Below, piece after piece: positions 1-8,706 of a DNA stretch of 64,000 nucleotides. Position numbers and translations under genes: made by a program. The stretch lies in NCBI RefSeq assembly GCF_900115115.1, contig NZ_FOVI01000006.1, positions 62,001 to 126,000 on the forward strand, read 5' to 3'. The first letter of the stretch is position 1. Each line of letters begins with the position of its first letter. Under the pieces are notes generated by a model, which was not told the DNA's origin, made no database searches, and saw only the letters and a list, made by a program, of their open reading frames with translations. Source of the stretch: Paenimyroides ummariense. Its GTDB lineage: Bacteria > Bacteroidota > Bacteroidia > Flavobacteriales > Flavobacteriaceae.

Positions 1-133
1 CTCCGGTATCAATCAAAAACAAACCTTTAATGCCGTTAACCTTTGCATGTACATACAAATGGTTCGATTTTCGAATGCGAAACGGAATGCTATAATAATT
101 TTGCTGTTCTAATACAGTTACAATATCGTTCAT
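1..133 (-). CDS. Retropepsin-like (clan AA) aspartic protease, N-terminal fragment
   Basis: The reverse strand reads from an ATG at 131-133 to the window edge, giving about 44 residues. The fragment ends in LFLIDTG, the hydrophobic-hydrophobic-DTG signature that carries the catalytic aspartate of retropepsin-like single-domain aspartic proteases. It is preceded by a beta-strand-like stretch with the sequence VHAKVNGIKG, typical of the small clan AA proteases of Flavobacteria. The rest of the gene lies outside the window, so the full length and the second half of the fold cannot be checked. The assignment rests on one motif and its context. Confidence 0.65.
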   Translation of the reverse strand, partial: MNDIVTVLEQQNYYSIPFRIRKSNHLYVHAKVNGIKGLFLIDTG

Positions 134-268
134 TAATTTAATATCTGTTGAAAAGCAAAAATAGGTAGATATAATTTAACCACATAGAATTTATCTAAAA
201 CAGTGCATAGGTTGGTTAGGAAAAATCTATGCGTTCTTTGTGGTAAAAAAGAAAATTAAAAATACAAA

Positions 269-1039
269 ATGATTTTAATTGATACACATACCCACTTATA
301 TAGTGAGGAATTTGAAAGTGACCGAACCCAAATGATGGATCGCGCACTTGCCGTTGGAGTAGAACATTTCTTTGTTCCGGCGATCGATTCTTCTTATTTT
401 AACAGTATGCAGCAAATACAACAGCAATATCCGCAAAACGTTCATTTAATGATGGGCTTGCATCCGTGTTATGTAAAACCCGAAACTTTTGAACAGGAAT
501 TGTCTTTTGTGGAACAAGAATTGGCAAAAGGAACGTATGTTGCTGTGGGCGAAATTGGTGTTGATCTATATTGGGATAAATCTACCCTAAAAATTCAGCA
601 GCAGGCATTTCAAACACAAATTCAATGGGCAAAAAAATTAGGTTTGCCTATAAATATTCATTGTCGTGATGCGTTTGATGCCGTTTTTGAAGTATTGGAT
701 CAAGAAAAAAGCGACGATTTATTCGGAATTTTTCATTGCTTTACAGGCGATTTTAATCAGGCAGAACATGCATTGAATTTAAACATGAAATTGGGAATTG
801 GCGGTGTAGCAACCTTTAAAAACGGGAAAATAGATCAATATTTAGATCAAATTCCTTTAGAAAACATTGTTTTAGAAACCGATTCGCCTTATTTGGCACC
901 CGCACCACACCGAGGCAAACGTAACGAAAGCAGTTATGTAGCCTTGGTTGCGCAAAAATTAGCAACTATTTATAACCTGCCGGTAGAAGAAATTGCACAA
1001 CAAACAACAAAAAACGCATTAAACATTTTTAAATTGTAA
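269..1039 (+). CDS. tatD: TatD family metal-dependent hydrolase (DNase)
   Basis: This 256-residue protein has the usual length and motif order of TatD-type amidohydrolase-fold nucleases, which cleave DNA 3'-5' using a two-metal centre. Visible metal ligands are H7 and H9 in DTHTHL, E95 in VGEIGVD, H131 in HCRDAF, H156 in HCFTG and D205 in ETDSPYLAP. The ATG start places the HxH motif in its normal position. It is followed after 43 bases by an acyltransferase gene on the same strand. No signal peptide is present, so it should be cytoplasmic. Family members have been implicated in DNA repair and in processing other substrates; the sequence does not show which applies here. Confidence 0.93.
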   Translation: MILIDTHTHLYSEEFESDRTQMMDRALAVGVEHFFVPAIDSSYFNSMQQIQQQYPQNVHLMMGLHPCYVKPETFEQELSFVEQELAKGTYVAVGEIGVDLYWDKSTLKIQQQAFQTQIQWAKKLGLPINIHCRDAFDAVFEVLDQEKSDDLFGIFHCFTGDFNQAEHALNLNMKLGIGGVATFKNGKIDQYLDQIPLENIVLETDSPYLAPAPHRGKRNESSYVALVAQKLATIYNLPVEEIAQQTTKNALNIFKL

Positions 1040-1082
1040 ATTGGAAGTATATTTGTTTCAGTTACGAAAATAAAATCAAACT

Positions 1083-2216
1083 ATGTCTAAATTCGATTCG
1101 ATACGTTTTTATCACGATGAAGAAGTGCCAAAAGTACTTCAGAATATCGCCCATCATCCTATGGTAAAATCGTTGATAGATTATACATTTCCGGAATATT
1201 CAGATGAACAGGTTAACGAATTGGTTAACAGTATACACAGCATACGCGACTTTCAATCGAAAATTATTTACCATACCTTACAACAGGTTTTAAAAAATAC
1301 ATCGGAAGGATTATCGAGTTCTGGTTTTGAAAATTTAGACGATAATACATCGTATCTTTTCATATCAAACCATCGTGATATCCTTTTAGATACCAGTTTT
1401 TTGAACGTTTTGCTAATGGAACACGGCAAAATTATGACCGGTTCTGCAGTTGGCGATAATCTGGTTCAGAAACAGTTGTTCATGGATCTTGCCAAATTAA
1501 ATCGAAACTTTATTGTAAAACGCGGGCTTTCACCTCGTGAATTGTTAGAAAGCAGTAAGCTGTTGTCAGAATACATGCATCATTTACTGAAAGAAGAAAA
1601 TCGTTCGGTTTGGATCGCACAGCGCGAAGGAAGAACGAAAGACGGAAACGATGCAACACATCAAGGCGTTTTAAAAATGATTGGTATGGCGTGCAACGAA
1701 GATTCTATGATGGATTATTTTAAGAATCTGCGCATTGTTCCTGTAACGATATCTTACGAGTACGATCCTACCGATAAACTAAAAATGCCGCAGCTTATGG
1801 CAAAAATGGCAGACGAACTGTATATTAAAGATAAAAACGAAGATTTTTTAAATTTAATGAGCGGCGTTGTTGGTCAAAAAAAACGTATTCATTTACATGT
1901 TGGCAAACCTTTAAATACGGAATTGGATACTATTAAAAACGAAACCACCAACGTAAACAAACAAATTCAAATGCTTGCAAAAGTAATCGACGAGCAGATT
2001 ATTTCGAACTACAAACTGTGGCCAACCAATTACATTGCGTACGATTTATTGAACGATACCGACCGTTTTGCCAATGAATATACCGATAAGGAAAAGCAAT
2101 TGTTTTTACGCCGTTTAGAATTAAAATTAGACAAAGGTAACGAGCCTATGGTTGATACGTTTTTAGAAATGTACGCCAACCCGGTGGTTAACAAATTAAA
2201 GTTACAAAATGCATAA
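1083..2216 (+). CDS. PlsC-like 1-acyl-sn-glycerol-3-phosphate acyltransferase family protein
   Basis: The 377-residue protein resembles the large acyltransferases of Bacteroidota that belong to the PlsC/GPAT superfamily and act in phospholipid synthesis at the membrane. The catalytic block reads SNHRDILLD (H97, D99, D103). This differs from the canonical H-x4-D, because the spacing from H97 is either two or six residues. A second block, REGRTKDG (E182-G183), matches the FPEGT-type substrate phosphate-binding site. The C-terminal 150 residues are charged and helical. The gene overlaps the downstream asparaginase gene by 8 bases, so the two are probably co-transcribed and translationally coupled. 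The acyl substrate cannot be read from the sequence. Confidence 0.8.
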   Translation: MSKFDSIRFYHDEEVPKVLQNIAHHPMVKSLIDYTFPEYSDEQVNELVNSIHSIRDFQSKIIYHTLQQVLKNTSEGLSSSGFENLDDNTSYLFISNHRDILLDTSFLNVLLMEHGKIMTGSAVGDNLVQKQLFMDLAKLNRNFIVKRGLSPRELLESSKLLSEYMHHLLKEENRSVWIAQREGRTKDGNDATHQGVLKMIGMACNEDSMMDYFKNLRIVPVTISYEYDPTDKLKMPQLMAKMADELYIKDKNEDFLNLMSGVVGQKKRIHLHVGKPLNTELDTIKNETTNVNKQIQMLAKVIDEQIISNYKLWPTNYIAYDLLNDTDRFANEYTDKEKQLFLRRLELKLDKGNEPMVDTFLEMYANPVVNKLKLQNA

Positions 2217-3243
2217 ACCGGCTATTCTTTTAATTTACACGGGTGGTACCATTGGCATGGTTAAAGATTTTGAAACCGGTGCCTTAAAAGCCTTTAACTT
2301 TAACCAATTGTTAGAGCGTATTCCCGAATTACAGTTATTAGATTGCACTATTGATACGTATTCTTTTGAAGATCCTATCGACTCTTCTGATATGAATCCG
2401 GAGCATTGGATTACGATTGCCGAAGTTGTTGAAAAAAACTATCAAGATTTTGATGGTTTTGTGGTTTTGCACGGATCAGATACCATGTCGTACACTGCAT
2501 CGGCATTGAGTTTTATGCTGAAAAATCTTTCAAAACCGGTAATATTAACTGGTTCGCAACTGCCAATTGGCGATCTTCGTACCGATGCTAAAGAGAATTT
2601 AATTACCGCAATACAAATTGCATCGCTTCATCAAGATAAAATTCCTGTTATAAAAGAAGTAGGTTTGTATTTTGAATACAAATTGTATCGAGGAAACAGA
2701 ACCACCAAAATTTCAGCCGAACATTTTAATGCTTTTACATCGCCCAATTTACCGCATTTGGCAGAAAGTGGCGTGCATTTAAAAGTAAACGAACATTTGT
2801 TGGATGATTTTTATGAATCGAAACAATTAATCATTCAGAAAGAATTAGATGCCAACGTGTTTATTCTCAAGATTTTTCCTGGCATTACTCAAAACGTATT
2901 GGAAGCTATTTTAAACATTCCCAATTTAAAAGGAATCGTGTTAGAAACCTTTGGATCTGGCAACGCACCAACCCAGTTTTGGTTTATTAATACCCTGCAA
3001 AAAGCCATAGATCGTGGCATAAAAATTGTAAACGTAACGCAATGTTGGGGTGGAAGTGTAGATATGGGTAAATACGAAACCGGTACTGCGTTAAAGCAGA
3101 TTGGCGTGATTTCGGGTTACGATATTACTACCGAAGCCGCTATAACCAAACTAATGGTTTTACTACCAAAAGATTTACCGGCAAAAGAATTTTCAAAAGC
3201 TTTTCAAACACCCATTTGTGGCGAGCTGATTATAGAAGAATAA
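2209..3243 (+). CDS. ansA: Type I (cytoplasmic) L-asparaginase
   Basis: The 344-residue protein converts L-asparagine to aspartate and ammonia. It carries the two threonine motifs of the family: YTGGTIGM near the N-terminus (T11, T14) and LHGSDTMSYTA with D90-T91. LTGSQLPI and the DAKENL segment also follow family conservation. There is no signal peptide, which points to the cytoplasmic type I enzyme rather than the periplasmic type II. The ATG at 2209 lies inside the end of the acyltransferase gene. A terminator-like hairpin follows the stop codon, closing a probable tatD-acyltransferase-ansA transcription unit. Confidence 0.93.
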   Translation: MHKPAILLIYTGGTIGMVKDFETGALKAFNFNQLLERIPELQLLDCTIDTYSFEDPIDSSDMNPEHWITIAEVVEKNYQDFDGFVVLHGSDTMSYTASALSFMLKNLSKPVILTGSQLPIGDLRTDAKENLITAIQIASLHQDKIPVIKEVGLYFEYKLYRGNRTTKISAEHFNAFTSPNLPHLAESGVHLKVNEHLLDDFYESKQLIIQKELDANVFILKIFPGITQNVLEAILNIPNLKGIVLETFGSGNAPTQFWFINTLQKAIDRGIKIVNVTQCWGGSVDMGKYETGTALKQIGVISGYDITTEAAITKLMVLLPKDLPAKEFSKAFQTPICGELIIEE

Positions 3244-3244
3244 T

Positions 3245-3272
3245 AACGAACTTTAAATAGGTTCGTTTTTTT
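3245..3272 (+). terminator. Rho-independent terminator after ansA
   Basis: A 7-bp inverted repeat, AACGAAC (3245-3251) and GTTCGTT (3261-3267), is followed by a run of T residues directly after the ansA stop codon. Confidence 0.7.
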
Positions 3273-3365
3273 TGATTTTATTGGTTTGAAGAATATGATT
3301 ATTTAACTATCAGACAGAAATATTTTGCGTAAATTAACCGTTGAAAGTAAAAATACCTGTTTGCT

Positions 3366-4097
3366 ATGAAAAATACAGTCACCATACTTTTTAGTTTGCT
3401 TTGCTTTAGCGGATTTGCGCAAGAATCATCCAATTTTTCTGACGATAAAAACATGGTTAAGTGGAATGTACTTGGTTTAACATCTTCGACCATTTCGCTT
3501 CAATACGAACGATTAATCGCTCCAAAAACCAGTATCGCCGCCAATATCAACATCATGCCCAAGCGTAGTATTCCGTTTTTTGGTGCGGTAGAAGATATTG
3601 TGAAAGACAAAGGTGCGATTGATATTTTAAAAGATGTAAAAATGAACGCCTTTTCATTTACGCCCGAAGTCCGATTTTATATGGGTAAAGAAGGAATGCG
3701 TGGTTTTTATATAGCTCCTTTTTTAAGATACGATCGTTTTTCGGTTGATATTCCGGTAGATTATATTTACAAAGAACAAATAGAATATGTAACTATTAAC
3801 GGAAATGTCGATGGTTTCTCCGGAGGATTGTCGTTTGGTGCACAATGGCGATTGGCTTCGCAGTGGTACCTCGATGTTACATTTGTAGGCTTAAGTTACG
3901 GTTTTGCATCGGGCGAATTAAGCGGCAGACGCTCTTTAGATGCCGAAGAACAAGCCGAAGTTCGCAAAGCAATAGATGAAGTAGAACTTCCTGTTGTAAA
4001 ATATACTTATAACGTAAACGATGAAGGCGTTGATGTTAAAATAAAAGGACCATGGGCAAATGCAAAATTAGCTGTTGCGGTTGGGTATAGGTTTTAA
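3366..4097 (+). CDS. DUF3575-like outer-membrane beta-barrel protein
   Basis: The 243-residue protein starts with a cleavable signal peptide ending near FSGFAQ. It continues with alternating hydrophobic and polar strands such as SISLQYERL-type and FSFTPEVRFYMG segments, and ends in a hydrophobic-aromatic C-terminus (VAVGYRF), as outer-membrane barrels do. The segment KWNVLGLTSSTISLQYER is characteristic of DUF3575 proteins in Bacteroidota. Family members are small outer-membrane barrels of unclear cargo. The gene stands alone between two terminators, which suggests independent transcription. No specific function can be assigned. Confidence 0.75.
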   Translation: MKNTVTILFSLLCFSGFAQESSNFSDDKNMVKWNVLGLTSSTISLQYERLIAPKTSIAANINIMPKRSIPFFGAVEDIVKDKGAIDILKDVKMNAFSFTPEVRFYMGKEGMRGFYIAPFLRYDRFSVDIPVDYIYKEQIEYVTINGNVDGFSGGLSFGAQWRLASQWYLDVTFVGLSYGFASGELSGRRSLDAEEQAEVRKAIDEVELPVVKYTYNVNDEGVDVKIKGPWANAKLAVAVGYRF

Positions 4098-4132
4098 TTA
4101 TTTAAAAAAACATCTACATCCTAACAAAACAC

Positions 4133-4157
4133 AAGCTGTCTTTTTTAAGGCAGCTTT
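4133..4157 (+). terminator. Rho-independent terminator after the DUF3575 gene
   Basis: The stem AAGCTGTC/GGCAGCTT, with one G-U pair and a T-rich loop, is followed by TTTTTG. Confidence 0.65.
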
Positions 4158-4224
4158 TTGTTTTACAAATAATTAACAAGGTATGTTACAATTTACTAAA
4201 TTTGCACCTTTATTATAATTCGGT

Positions 4225-5085
4225 ATGATTTATTCAATGACAGGTTTTGGTAAAGCGTTGGTGCAGTTGCCATTAAAAAAAATAACGGTAGAAATTAAAT
4301 CGTTAAATTCAAAAAATTTAGATTTAAGCGTACGTTTACCACAACCTTATAAAGAAAAAGAGTTGGAAATTCGCAATGTAATTGCCCAGCAATTAGAACG
4401 TGGTAAAGTGGAATGCTCTGTATTTATCGAAGTTACCGGCGAAGAAACATCGGCAACCTTAAATGCGCCAATCGTTAGGGCTTATATCGCTCAAATGAAA
4501 AACATTATTCCCGATGCCGATGCTACCGAATTAATGAAAATGGCGGTTCGTATGCCCGATGCTTTAAAAGTAGAACGTTGTGAATTAGATGAACAGGAAT
4601 GGAACGAAATTGTAAAAGTTTTAAACCAAGCATTGATTAACATCAACGAATTCCGTAAGCAGGAAGGCGAGAAATTGGGGAACGATTTTGCTAACCGCAT
4701 TTCGAATATTCGCAGCTGTATGAAAGAAATTGAAGGTTACGAAGAAGATCGAATTAAATCGGTAAAAGATCGTTTACTGCAAAATTTAAAGGAATTAGAA
4801 GTTAATATCGATGAAAGCCGTTACGCACAAGAAGTTGTTTATTATATTGAAAAATTAGATATCAACGAAGAAAAAGTGCGCTTAACCAATCATTTAGATT
4901 ATTTCTTGGAAACAATGAATGCCAACGAACACGCGGGTCGTAAATTAGGTTTTATTGCACAGGAAATGGGTCGCGAGATCAATACCATGGGATCAAAATC
5001 TAATCATGCCGAAATGCAGAAGTTGGTCGTGAAAATGAAAGACGAATTAGAAAAGATCAAAGAACAGGTTTTAAATATATTATAA
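4225..5085 (+). CDS. yicC: YicC/YloC-type endoribonuclease
   Basis: The 286-residue protein begins with MIYSMTGFGKA, the hallmark N-terminus of the YicC family. It also contains the conserved EIKSLNSKNLD and GREINTMGSKS blocks near positions 22 and 255. Characterised members are ribonucleases that cut structured RNA, and the family acts in RNA turnover and stationary-phase physiology. It lies upstream of gmk and nadD. The same yicC-gmk neighbourhood is found in many bacteria, so co-regulation with nucleotide metabolism is likely. The 159-base gap to gmk contains a repeat element rather than a clear terminator. Confidence 0.93.
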   Translation: MIYSMTGFGKALVQLPLKKITVEIKSLNSKNLDLSVRLPQPYKEKELEIRNVIAQQLERGKVECSVFIEVTGEETSATLNAPIVRAYIAQMKNIIPDADATELMKMAVRMPDALKVERCELDEQEWNEIVKVLNQALININEFRKQEGEKLGNDFANRISNIRSCMKEIEGYEEDRIKSVKDRLLQNLKELEVNIDESRYAQEVVYYIEKLDINEEKVRLTNHLDYFLETMNANEHAGRKLGFIAQEMGREINTMGSKSNHAEMQKLVVKMKDELEKIKEQVLNIL

Positions 5086-5100
5086 TTGAATAGATCTCTA

Positions 5101-5208
5101 GTTGTCATGCTGGACGGGTCACTGAGCGCAGTCGAAGTGCAGTATCTCAAAAGTTTGAGAAAAGGATGAGAAACCGCATCAAGTGCGGTTTGACAAAAAG
5201 GATAGTAA
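5101..5208 (+). repeat. REP-like intergenic repeat (TTGTCATGCTG family) with an internal hairpin
   Basis: The yicC-gmk gap carries a GTTGTCATGCTGGAC...GTATCTC element of the style dispersed through flavobacterial genomes. It ends in a perfect 8-bp hairpin, AAACCGCA (5171-5178) and TGCGGTTT (5184-5191), followed by TGACAA. Related TTGTCATTCCG/TTCGAG elements recur at 51.4, 51.8 and 54.8-55.0 kb in this window. It has no coding potential. Confidence 0.6.
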
Positions 5209-5244
5209 TTTATTCAATCTCTATAAATCAAAAACACTATATAA

Positions 5245-5823
5245 ATGACAACACAACAAGGAAAATTGATTGTTTTTTCGGCGCCATCGGGTTCTGGTAA
5301 AACAACAATTGTAAAGCATTTACTAACACAGCAGCAATTGTGTTTAGATTTTTCTATATCGGCAACCTCACGTTATATGCGTGGCGACGAAGTAAATGGT
5401 AAAGATTACTATTTTATTTCTCCGGCAGATTTTCAGAAAAAAATCGAAGAAAATGCTTTCGTTGAGTTTGAAGAAGTTTATAAAGACAATTATTACGGCA
5501 CACTTAAAACCGAAATCGAACGTATTTGGGCAGAAGGCAAGCACGTAATTTTTGATATCGATGTTGTGGGCGGTTTAAACATCAAACAACAATATCCAGA
5601 TCAAACACTGGCAATATTTGTTAGTCCGCCGTCTGTTGAAGAATTAGAGCGTCGTTTACGTTTTCGCCAAACCGAAAGTGATGAAAAAATTGCTATGCGA
5701 TTAGAAAAGGCAGAACGCGAAATATCTCGTGCACCTGAATTCGATGTTATTTTGGAAAATCACGATTTGGAAACAGCTAAAAAAGAAGCCTGCAACTTGG
5801 TTTCAAACTTTTTAAATAAGTAA
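5245..5823 (+). CDS. gmk: Guanylate kinase
   Basis: The 192-residue enzyme phosphorylates GMP to GDP using ATP in the cytoplasm. The P-loop PSGSGKTT lies at residues 14-21. The GMP-binding segments SATSRYMRGDEVNGKDY and EFEEVYKDNYYGT and the lid-region arginines RRLRFRQTES follow family order. Length is normal for the family. It is separated from nadD by three bases, so the two are almost certainly co-transcribed. Confidence 0.96.
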   Translation: MTTQQGKLIVFSAPSGSGKTTIVKHLLTQQQLCLDFSISATSRYMRGDEVNGKDYYFISPADFQKKIEENAFVEFEEVYKDNYYGTLKTEIERIWAEGKHVIFDIDVVGGLNIKQQYPDQTLAIFVSPPSVEELERRLRFRQTESDEKIAMRLEKAEREISRAPEFDVILENHDLETAKKEACNLVSNFLNK

Positions 5824-5826
5824 GTT

Positions 5827-6408
5827 ATGAAGGTAGGTTTGTATTTCGGCACATTCAATCCTATACACGTGGGGCATTTAATTATTGCCAACCATATTGT
5901 TGAAAACAGCGATTTAGATCAACTTTGGATGGTTGTTACGCCGCATAATCCACTGAAAAAGAAATCGGGTTTGCTGGCAGATTATCATCGTTTGCAAATG
6001 GTGCATCTGGCTACAGAAGATTACGATAAAATTATCCCGAGCGATATAGAATTTAAACTGCCTCAGCCAAATTACACTGTAAACACGCTGGCGCATCTGC
6101 AGGAAAAATTTCCACAACATGAATTTTCTTTGATAATGGGCGAGGATAATTTAAAATCGCTCAAAAAGTGGAAAAATTTCGAATTGATTCTGAACGATTA
6201 TAATTTGTATGTGTATCCACGAATTTCAACCGATGAGGTTCCAGACGAATTCCTAAATCATCCGAACATTCATCAAGTAAATGCACCGATTATAGAATTA
6301 TCTTCCACATTCATCCGCAACAGCATAAAAGAGCAAAAAAATATCAAACCAATGTTAGATACCAAAGTTTGGGAATACATCAATCATAATTTGTTCTATA
6401 AGAAATAA
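5827..6408 (+). CDS. nadD: Nicotinate-nucleotide adenylyltransferase
   Basis: The 193-residue protein makes deamido-NAD from nicotinate mononucleotide and ATP. The N-terminal nucleotidyltransferase motif GTFNPIHVGH (residues 8-17, H14 and H17) and the C-terminal SSTFIR motif are both present. The length is typical. It starts three bases after the gmk stop and ends before a strong terminator, so yicC-gmk-nadD is a plausible operon linking nucleotide and NAD metabolism. Confidence 0.95.
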   Translation: MKVGLYFGTFNPIHVGHLIIANHIVENSDLDQLWMVVTPHNPLKKKSGLLADYHRLQMVHLATEDYDKIIPSDIEFKLPQPNYTVNTLAHLQEKFPQHEFSLIMGEDNLKSLKKWKNFELILNDYNLYVYPRISTDEVPDEFLNHPNIHQVNAPIIELSSTFIRNSIKEQKNIKPMLDTKVWEYINHNLFYKK

Positions 6409-6457
6409 TTAAAAAGATTATCTTTAATAAAAATAAGAAAGGGTCTTTTTTTAAAAC

Positions 6458-6489
6458 AAAAAGCGACAACAATAACGAAGTCGCTTTTT
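6458..6489 (+). terminator. Rho-independent terminator after nadD
   Basis: The inverted repeat AAAAAGCGAC (6458-6467) and GTCGCTTTTT (6480-6489) forms a 10-bp stem with a 12-base loop. It ends in Ts. Confidence 0.8.
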
Positions 6490-6612
6490 AAATTTATTAA
6501 AAAATCAAATTAAAAATCATAAGTACAACGCAAAGCAAAATGTGTTTATTGTTCAAAAACATAAATAATTTAAGCTTAACAAAATAATAAATTAAAGAAA
6601 GTTTAAAAAGTC

Positions 6613-6620
6613 TATTTTTG
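6613..6620 (+). promoter_or_regulatory. Bacteroidota -7 promoter element for gpsA
   Basis: TATTTTTG matches TAnnTTTG exactly and lies 19 bases before the gpsA ATG. Its last three bases (TTG) form a spurious in-frame start codon, which argues against the 7-residue N-terminal extension. No clear -33 TTG was found. Confidence 0.6.
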
Positions 6621-6638
6621 CAAATCAAAAAAATAAGA

Positions 6639-7634
6639 ATGATTAACAATCCAAAGTTTGCAGTAATTGGCGGTGGTAGTTGGGCAACGGCTATTGCTAA
6701 AATGCTGTGCCACAATTTGTCTGAAATTGCCTGGTATATGCGCAACGATACTGCAATTGAAGAATTAAAAGTTAATAAGCACAATCCCAATTATTTAAGT
6801 TCGGTAGAATTTGATACCGATCAGCTTTTGCTGACAACCGATATTAACGAAGCAATCAGCTATGCAGATTATATTGTTTTCGCCATACCGTCGGCTTTTT
6901 TGGGGAGCGAACTGGAAAAATTAACCGTTTCTTTAGAAGGTAAAATCATTGTATCTGCCATTAAAGGAATCATTCCCGAAACAGGTTTAATTGTTGGTCA
7001 GCATTTCATGGAAACCTACAACATTCCTATAGAAAATATTGCGGTTTTGGCAGGACCATGTCACGCAGAAGAAGTTGCATTAGAACGACTTTCATACCTT
7101 ACAATTGCCGGTGGCGATTTAGAAAAAGCAGATGTAATAGCAAAAAGTTTAAGCAGCCATTATATTAAAGCAAAAACATCAGACGATGTTATGGGAACCG
7201 AATATGCCGCAATGCTTAAAAATATCTATGCAATAGCAGCAGGTATGGCGCACGGTTTGGGTTATGGCGATAACTTTCAGGCGTTGTTAATGAGTAATGC
7301 CATTCGAGAAATGAAGAAATTCATCAAGAAAGTACACAAATTAAAACGTAACATAAACGATTCTGCCTATTTGGGCGATTTGCTGGTTACAGGATATTCG
7401 CTTTTTTCACGCAACCGTATGTTTGGAAACATGATTGGTAAAGGTTACACCGTAATTTCTACAAAAATGGAAATGAATATGGTTGCCGAAGGATATTATG
7501 CAGCAAAAAGTGCCTACCTGATGAATTTGGAGCTAAAAGCAAAAACCCCGATTATTGATGCCGTTTACGACATTTTGTACAACAATAAAGAACCTAAAAA
7601 AGTATTTAAAAAACTAACAGATAAATTAGATTAA
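6639..7634 (+). CDS. gpsA: NAD(P)H-dependent glycerol-3-phosphate dehydrogenase
   Basis: The 331-residue protein (from the ATG at 6639) reduces dihydroxyacetone phosphate to sn-glycerol-3-phosphate for phospholipid synthesis. A Rossmann fold starts with AVIGGGSWATAIA (residues 8-20). The family segments AGPCHAEEV and MLKNIYAIAAGMAHGLGYGDN, which include the catalytic lysine region, are present. An upstream in-frame TTG at 6618 lies within the promoter and is not used as the start here. It is followed after 6 bases by a TerC-family gene on the same strand. Confidence 0.93.
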   Translation: MINNPKFAVIGGGSWATAIAKMLCHNLSEIAWYMRNDTAIEELKVNKHNPNYLSSVEFDTDQLLLTTDINEAISYADYIVFAIPSAFLGSELEKLTVSLEGKIIVSAIKGIIPETGLIVGQHFMETYNIPIENIAVLAGPCHAEEVALERLSYLTIAGGDLEKADVIAKSLSSHYIKAKTSDDVMGTEYAAMLKNIYAIAAGMAHGLGYGDNFQALLMSNAIREMKKFIKKVHKLKRNINDSAYLGDLLVTGYSLFSRNRMFGNMIGKGYTVISTKMEMNMVAEGYYAAKSAYLMNLELKAKTPIIDAVYDILYNNKEPKKVFKKLTDKLD

Positions 7635-7640
7635 TACGCT

Positions 7641-8669
7641 ATGAGAAATGATCATTTAATAGACCACCCTTGGCTAATAGGCGGTTTTGCGGTTGCAGTT
7701 GTAATAATGCTTTTGCTTGATTTAGGTGTTTTCAACAAGAAAAGTCATACCATATCAAACAAAGAAGCGCTTTCTTGGTCAATAGTCTGGATTGCTCTTT
7801 CTATGGTTTTCAGTGGCGTTGTTTATTGGGTGTTAGATAAACCTTACGGAATTACCGATAATTTCGCGAAATATCAAGCAGCTTATTGGATAGAAAAAGC
7901 CTTGTCGGTTGATAATTTATTCGTGTTTATTCTGGTGTTTAAGTTTTTTAAGATACCAAAAGATTATCAGCACAAAGTACTTTTCTGGGGAATTTTAGGA
8001 GCTTTGTTTTTTAGAGCGATCTTCATTTTTGCAGGAGTTGAATTGATAAAACTAACTTATGTAACCTTACCGTTTTTGGGAATTGATCCCGAAACAGGCG
8101 AACCACGACAATTAAACGTTGTACTGTTTGTTTTTGGTATCTTTTTGATAATTGCCGGAATAAAATCCTGGGCTTCAGACAATCATGAGGACGAAGAAGA
8201 AGGAGCTGATATGTCAAAAAATATCGGAGTTCGATTGGTTCACAAGTTTTTTAAAGTTACCAAAGATTTTCATGGCGATAAATTCTTCACGGTTGAAAAT
8301 GGTGTAAAAATGGTAACGCCTTTATTCGTTGCGTTAGCTGTAATAGAAATTACCGATTTGGTTTTTGCGGTAGATAGTATTCCTGCAATCTTTGCCATTG
8401 CACCAGACGATCCGTTTATTCTTTATACATCAAACATATTTGCTATTTTAGGATTGCGTTCGCTTTACTTTTTACTAGCAAATTCAATGGATATGTTCTC
8501 TAAACTACATTACGGTTTGGCAATTATCTTAGCATTCATCGGGGTAAAAATGATCATTATGCCTTACTACCATTTCGATTCTTCTATATCGTTAGCCATT
8601 ATTGGTTCGGTATTGGCAATCTCGGTTATTTGGTCGTTAGTATCAAACAGAAAACATAAAGAAGCATAA
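7641..8669 (+). CDS. TerC/Alx family integral membrane protein
   Basis: The 342-residue protein has about nine predicted membrane segments and the acidic intramembrane motifs of the TerC family. Examples are the aspartate in LLLDLGVFN, the KALSVDNLFVF segment and the ITDLVFAVDSIPA segment. TerC and Alx proteins are linked to manganese export, metal loading of exported proteins and tellurite resistance. The cytoplasmic loop near residues 180-200 is rich in acidic residues (HEDEEEG). The gene lies 6 bases after gpsA, so they are probably one unit ending at the bidirectional terminator at 8674. The transported ion cannot be read from sequence. Confidence 0.9.
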   Translation: MRNDHLIDHPWLIGGFAVAVVIMLLLDLGVFNKKSHTISNKEALSWSIVWIALSMVFSGVVYWVLDKPYGITDNFAKYQAAYWIEKALSVDNLFVFILVFKFFKIPKDYQHKVLFWGILGALFFRAIFIFAGVELIKLTYVTLPFLGIDPETGEPRQLNVVLFVFGIFLIIAGIKSWASDNHEDEEEGADMSKNIGVRLVHKFFKVTKDFHGDKFFTVENGVKMVTPLFVALAVIEITDLVFAVDSIPAIFAIAPDDPFILYTSNIFAILGLRSLYFLLANSMDMFSKLHYGLAIILAFIGVKMIIMPYYHFDSSISLAIIGSVLAISVIWSLVSNRKHKEA

Positions 8670-8673
8670 AACA

Positions 8674-8706
8674 AAAAAAGCCAGATTTTTAAAATCTGGC
8701 TTTTTT
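8674..8706. terminator. Bidirectional terminator between convergent genes
   Basis: A near-perfect palindrome, A-run-GCCAGATTTT then AAAATCTGGC-T-run, sits between the terC stop and the minus-strand gene ending at 8705. The A and T tracts on either side allow it to act in both directions. Confidence 0.85.
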
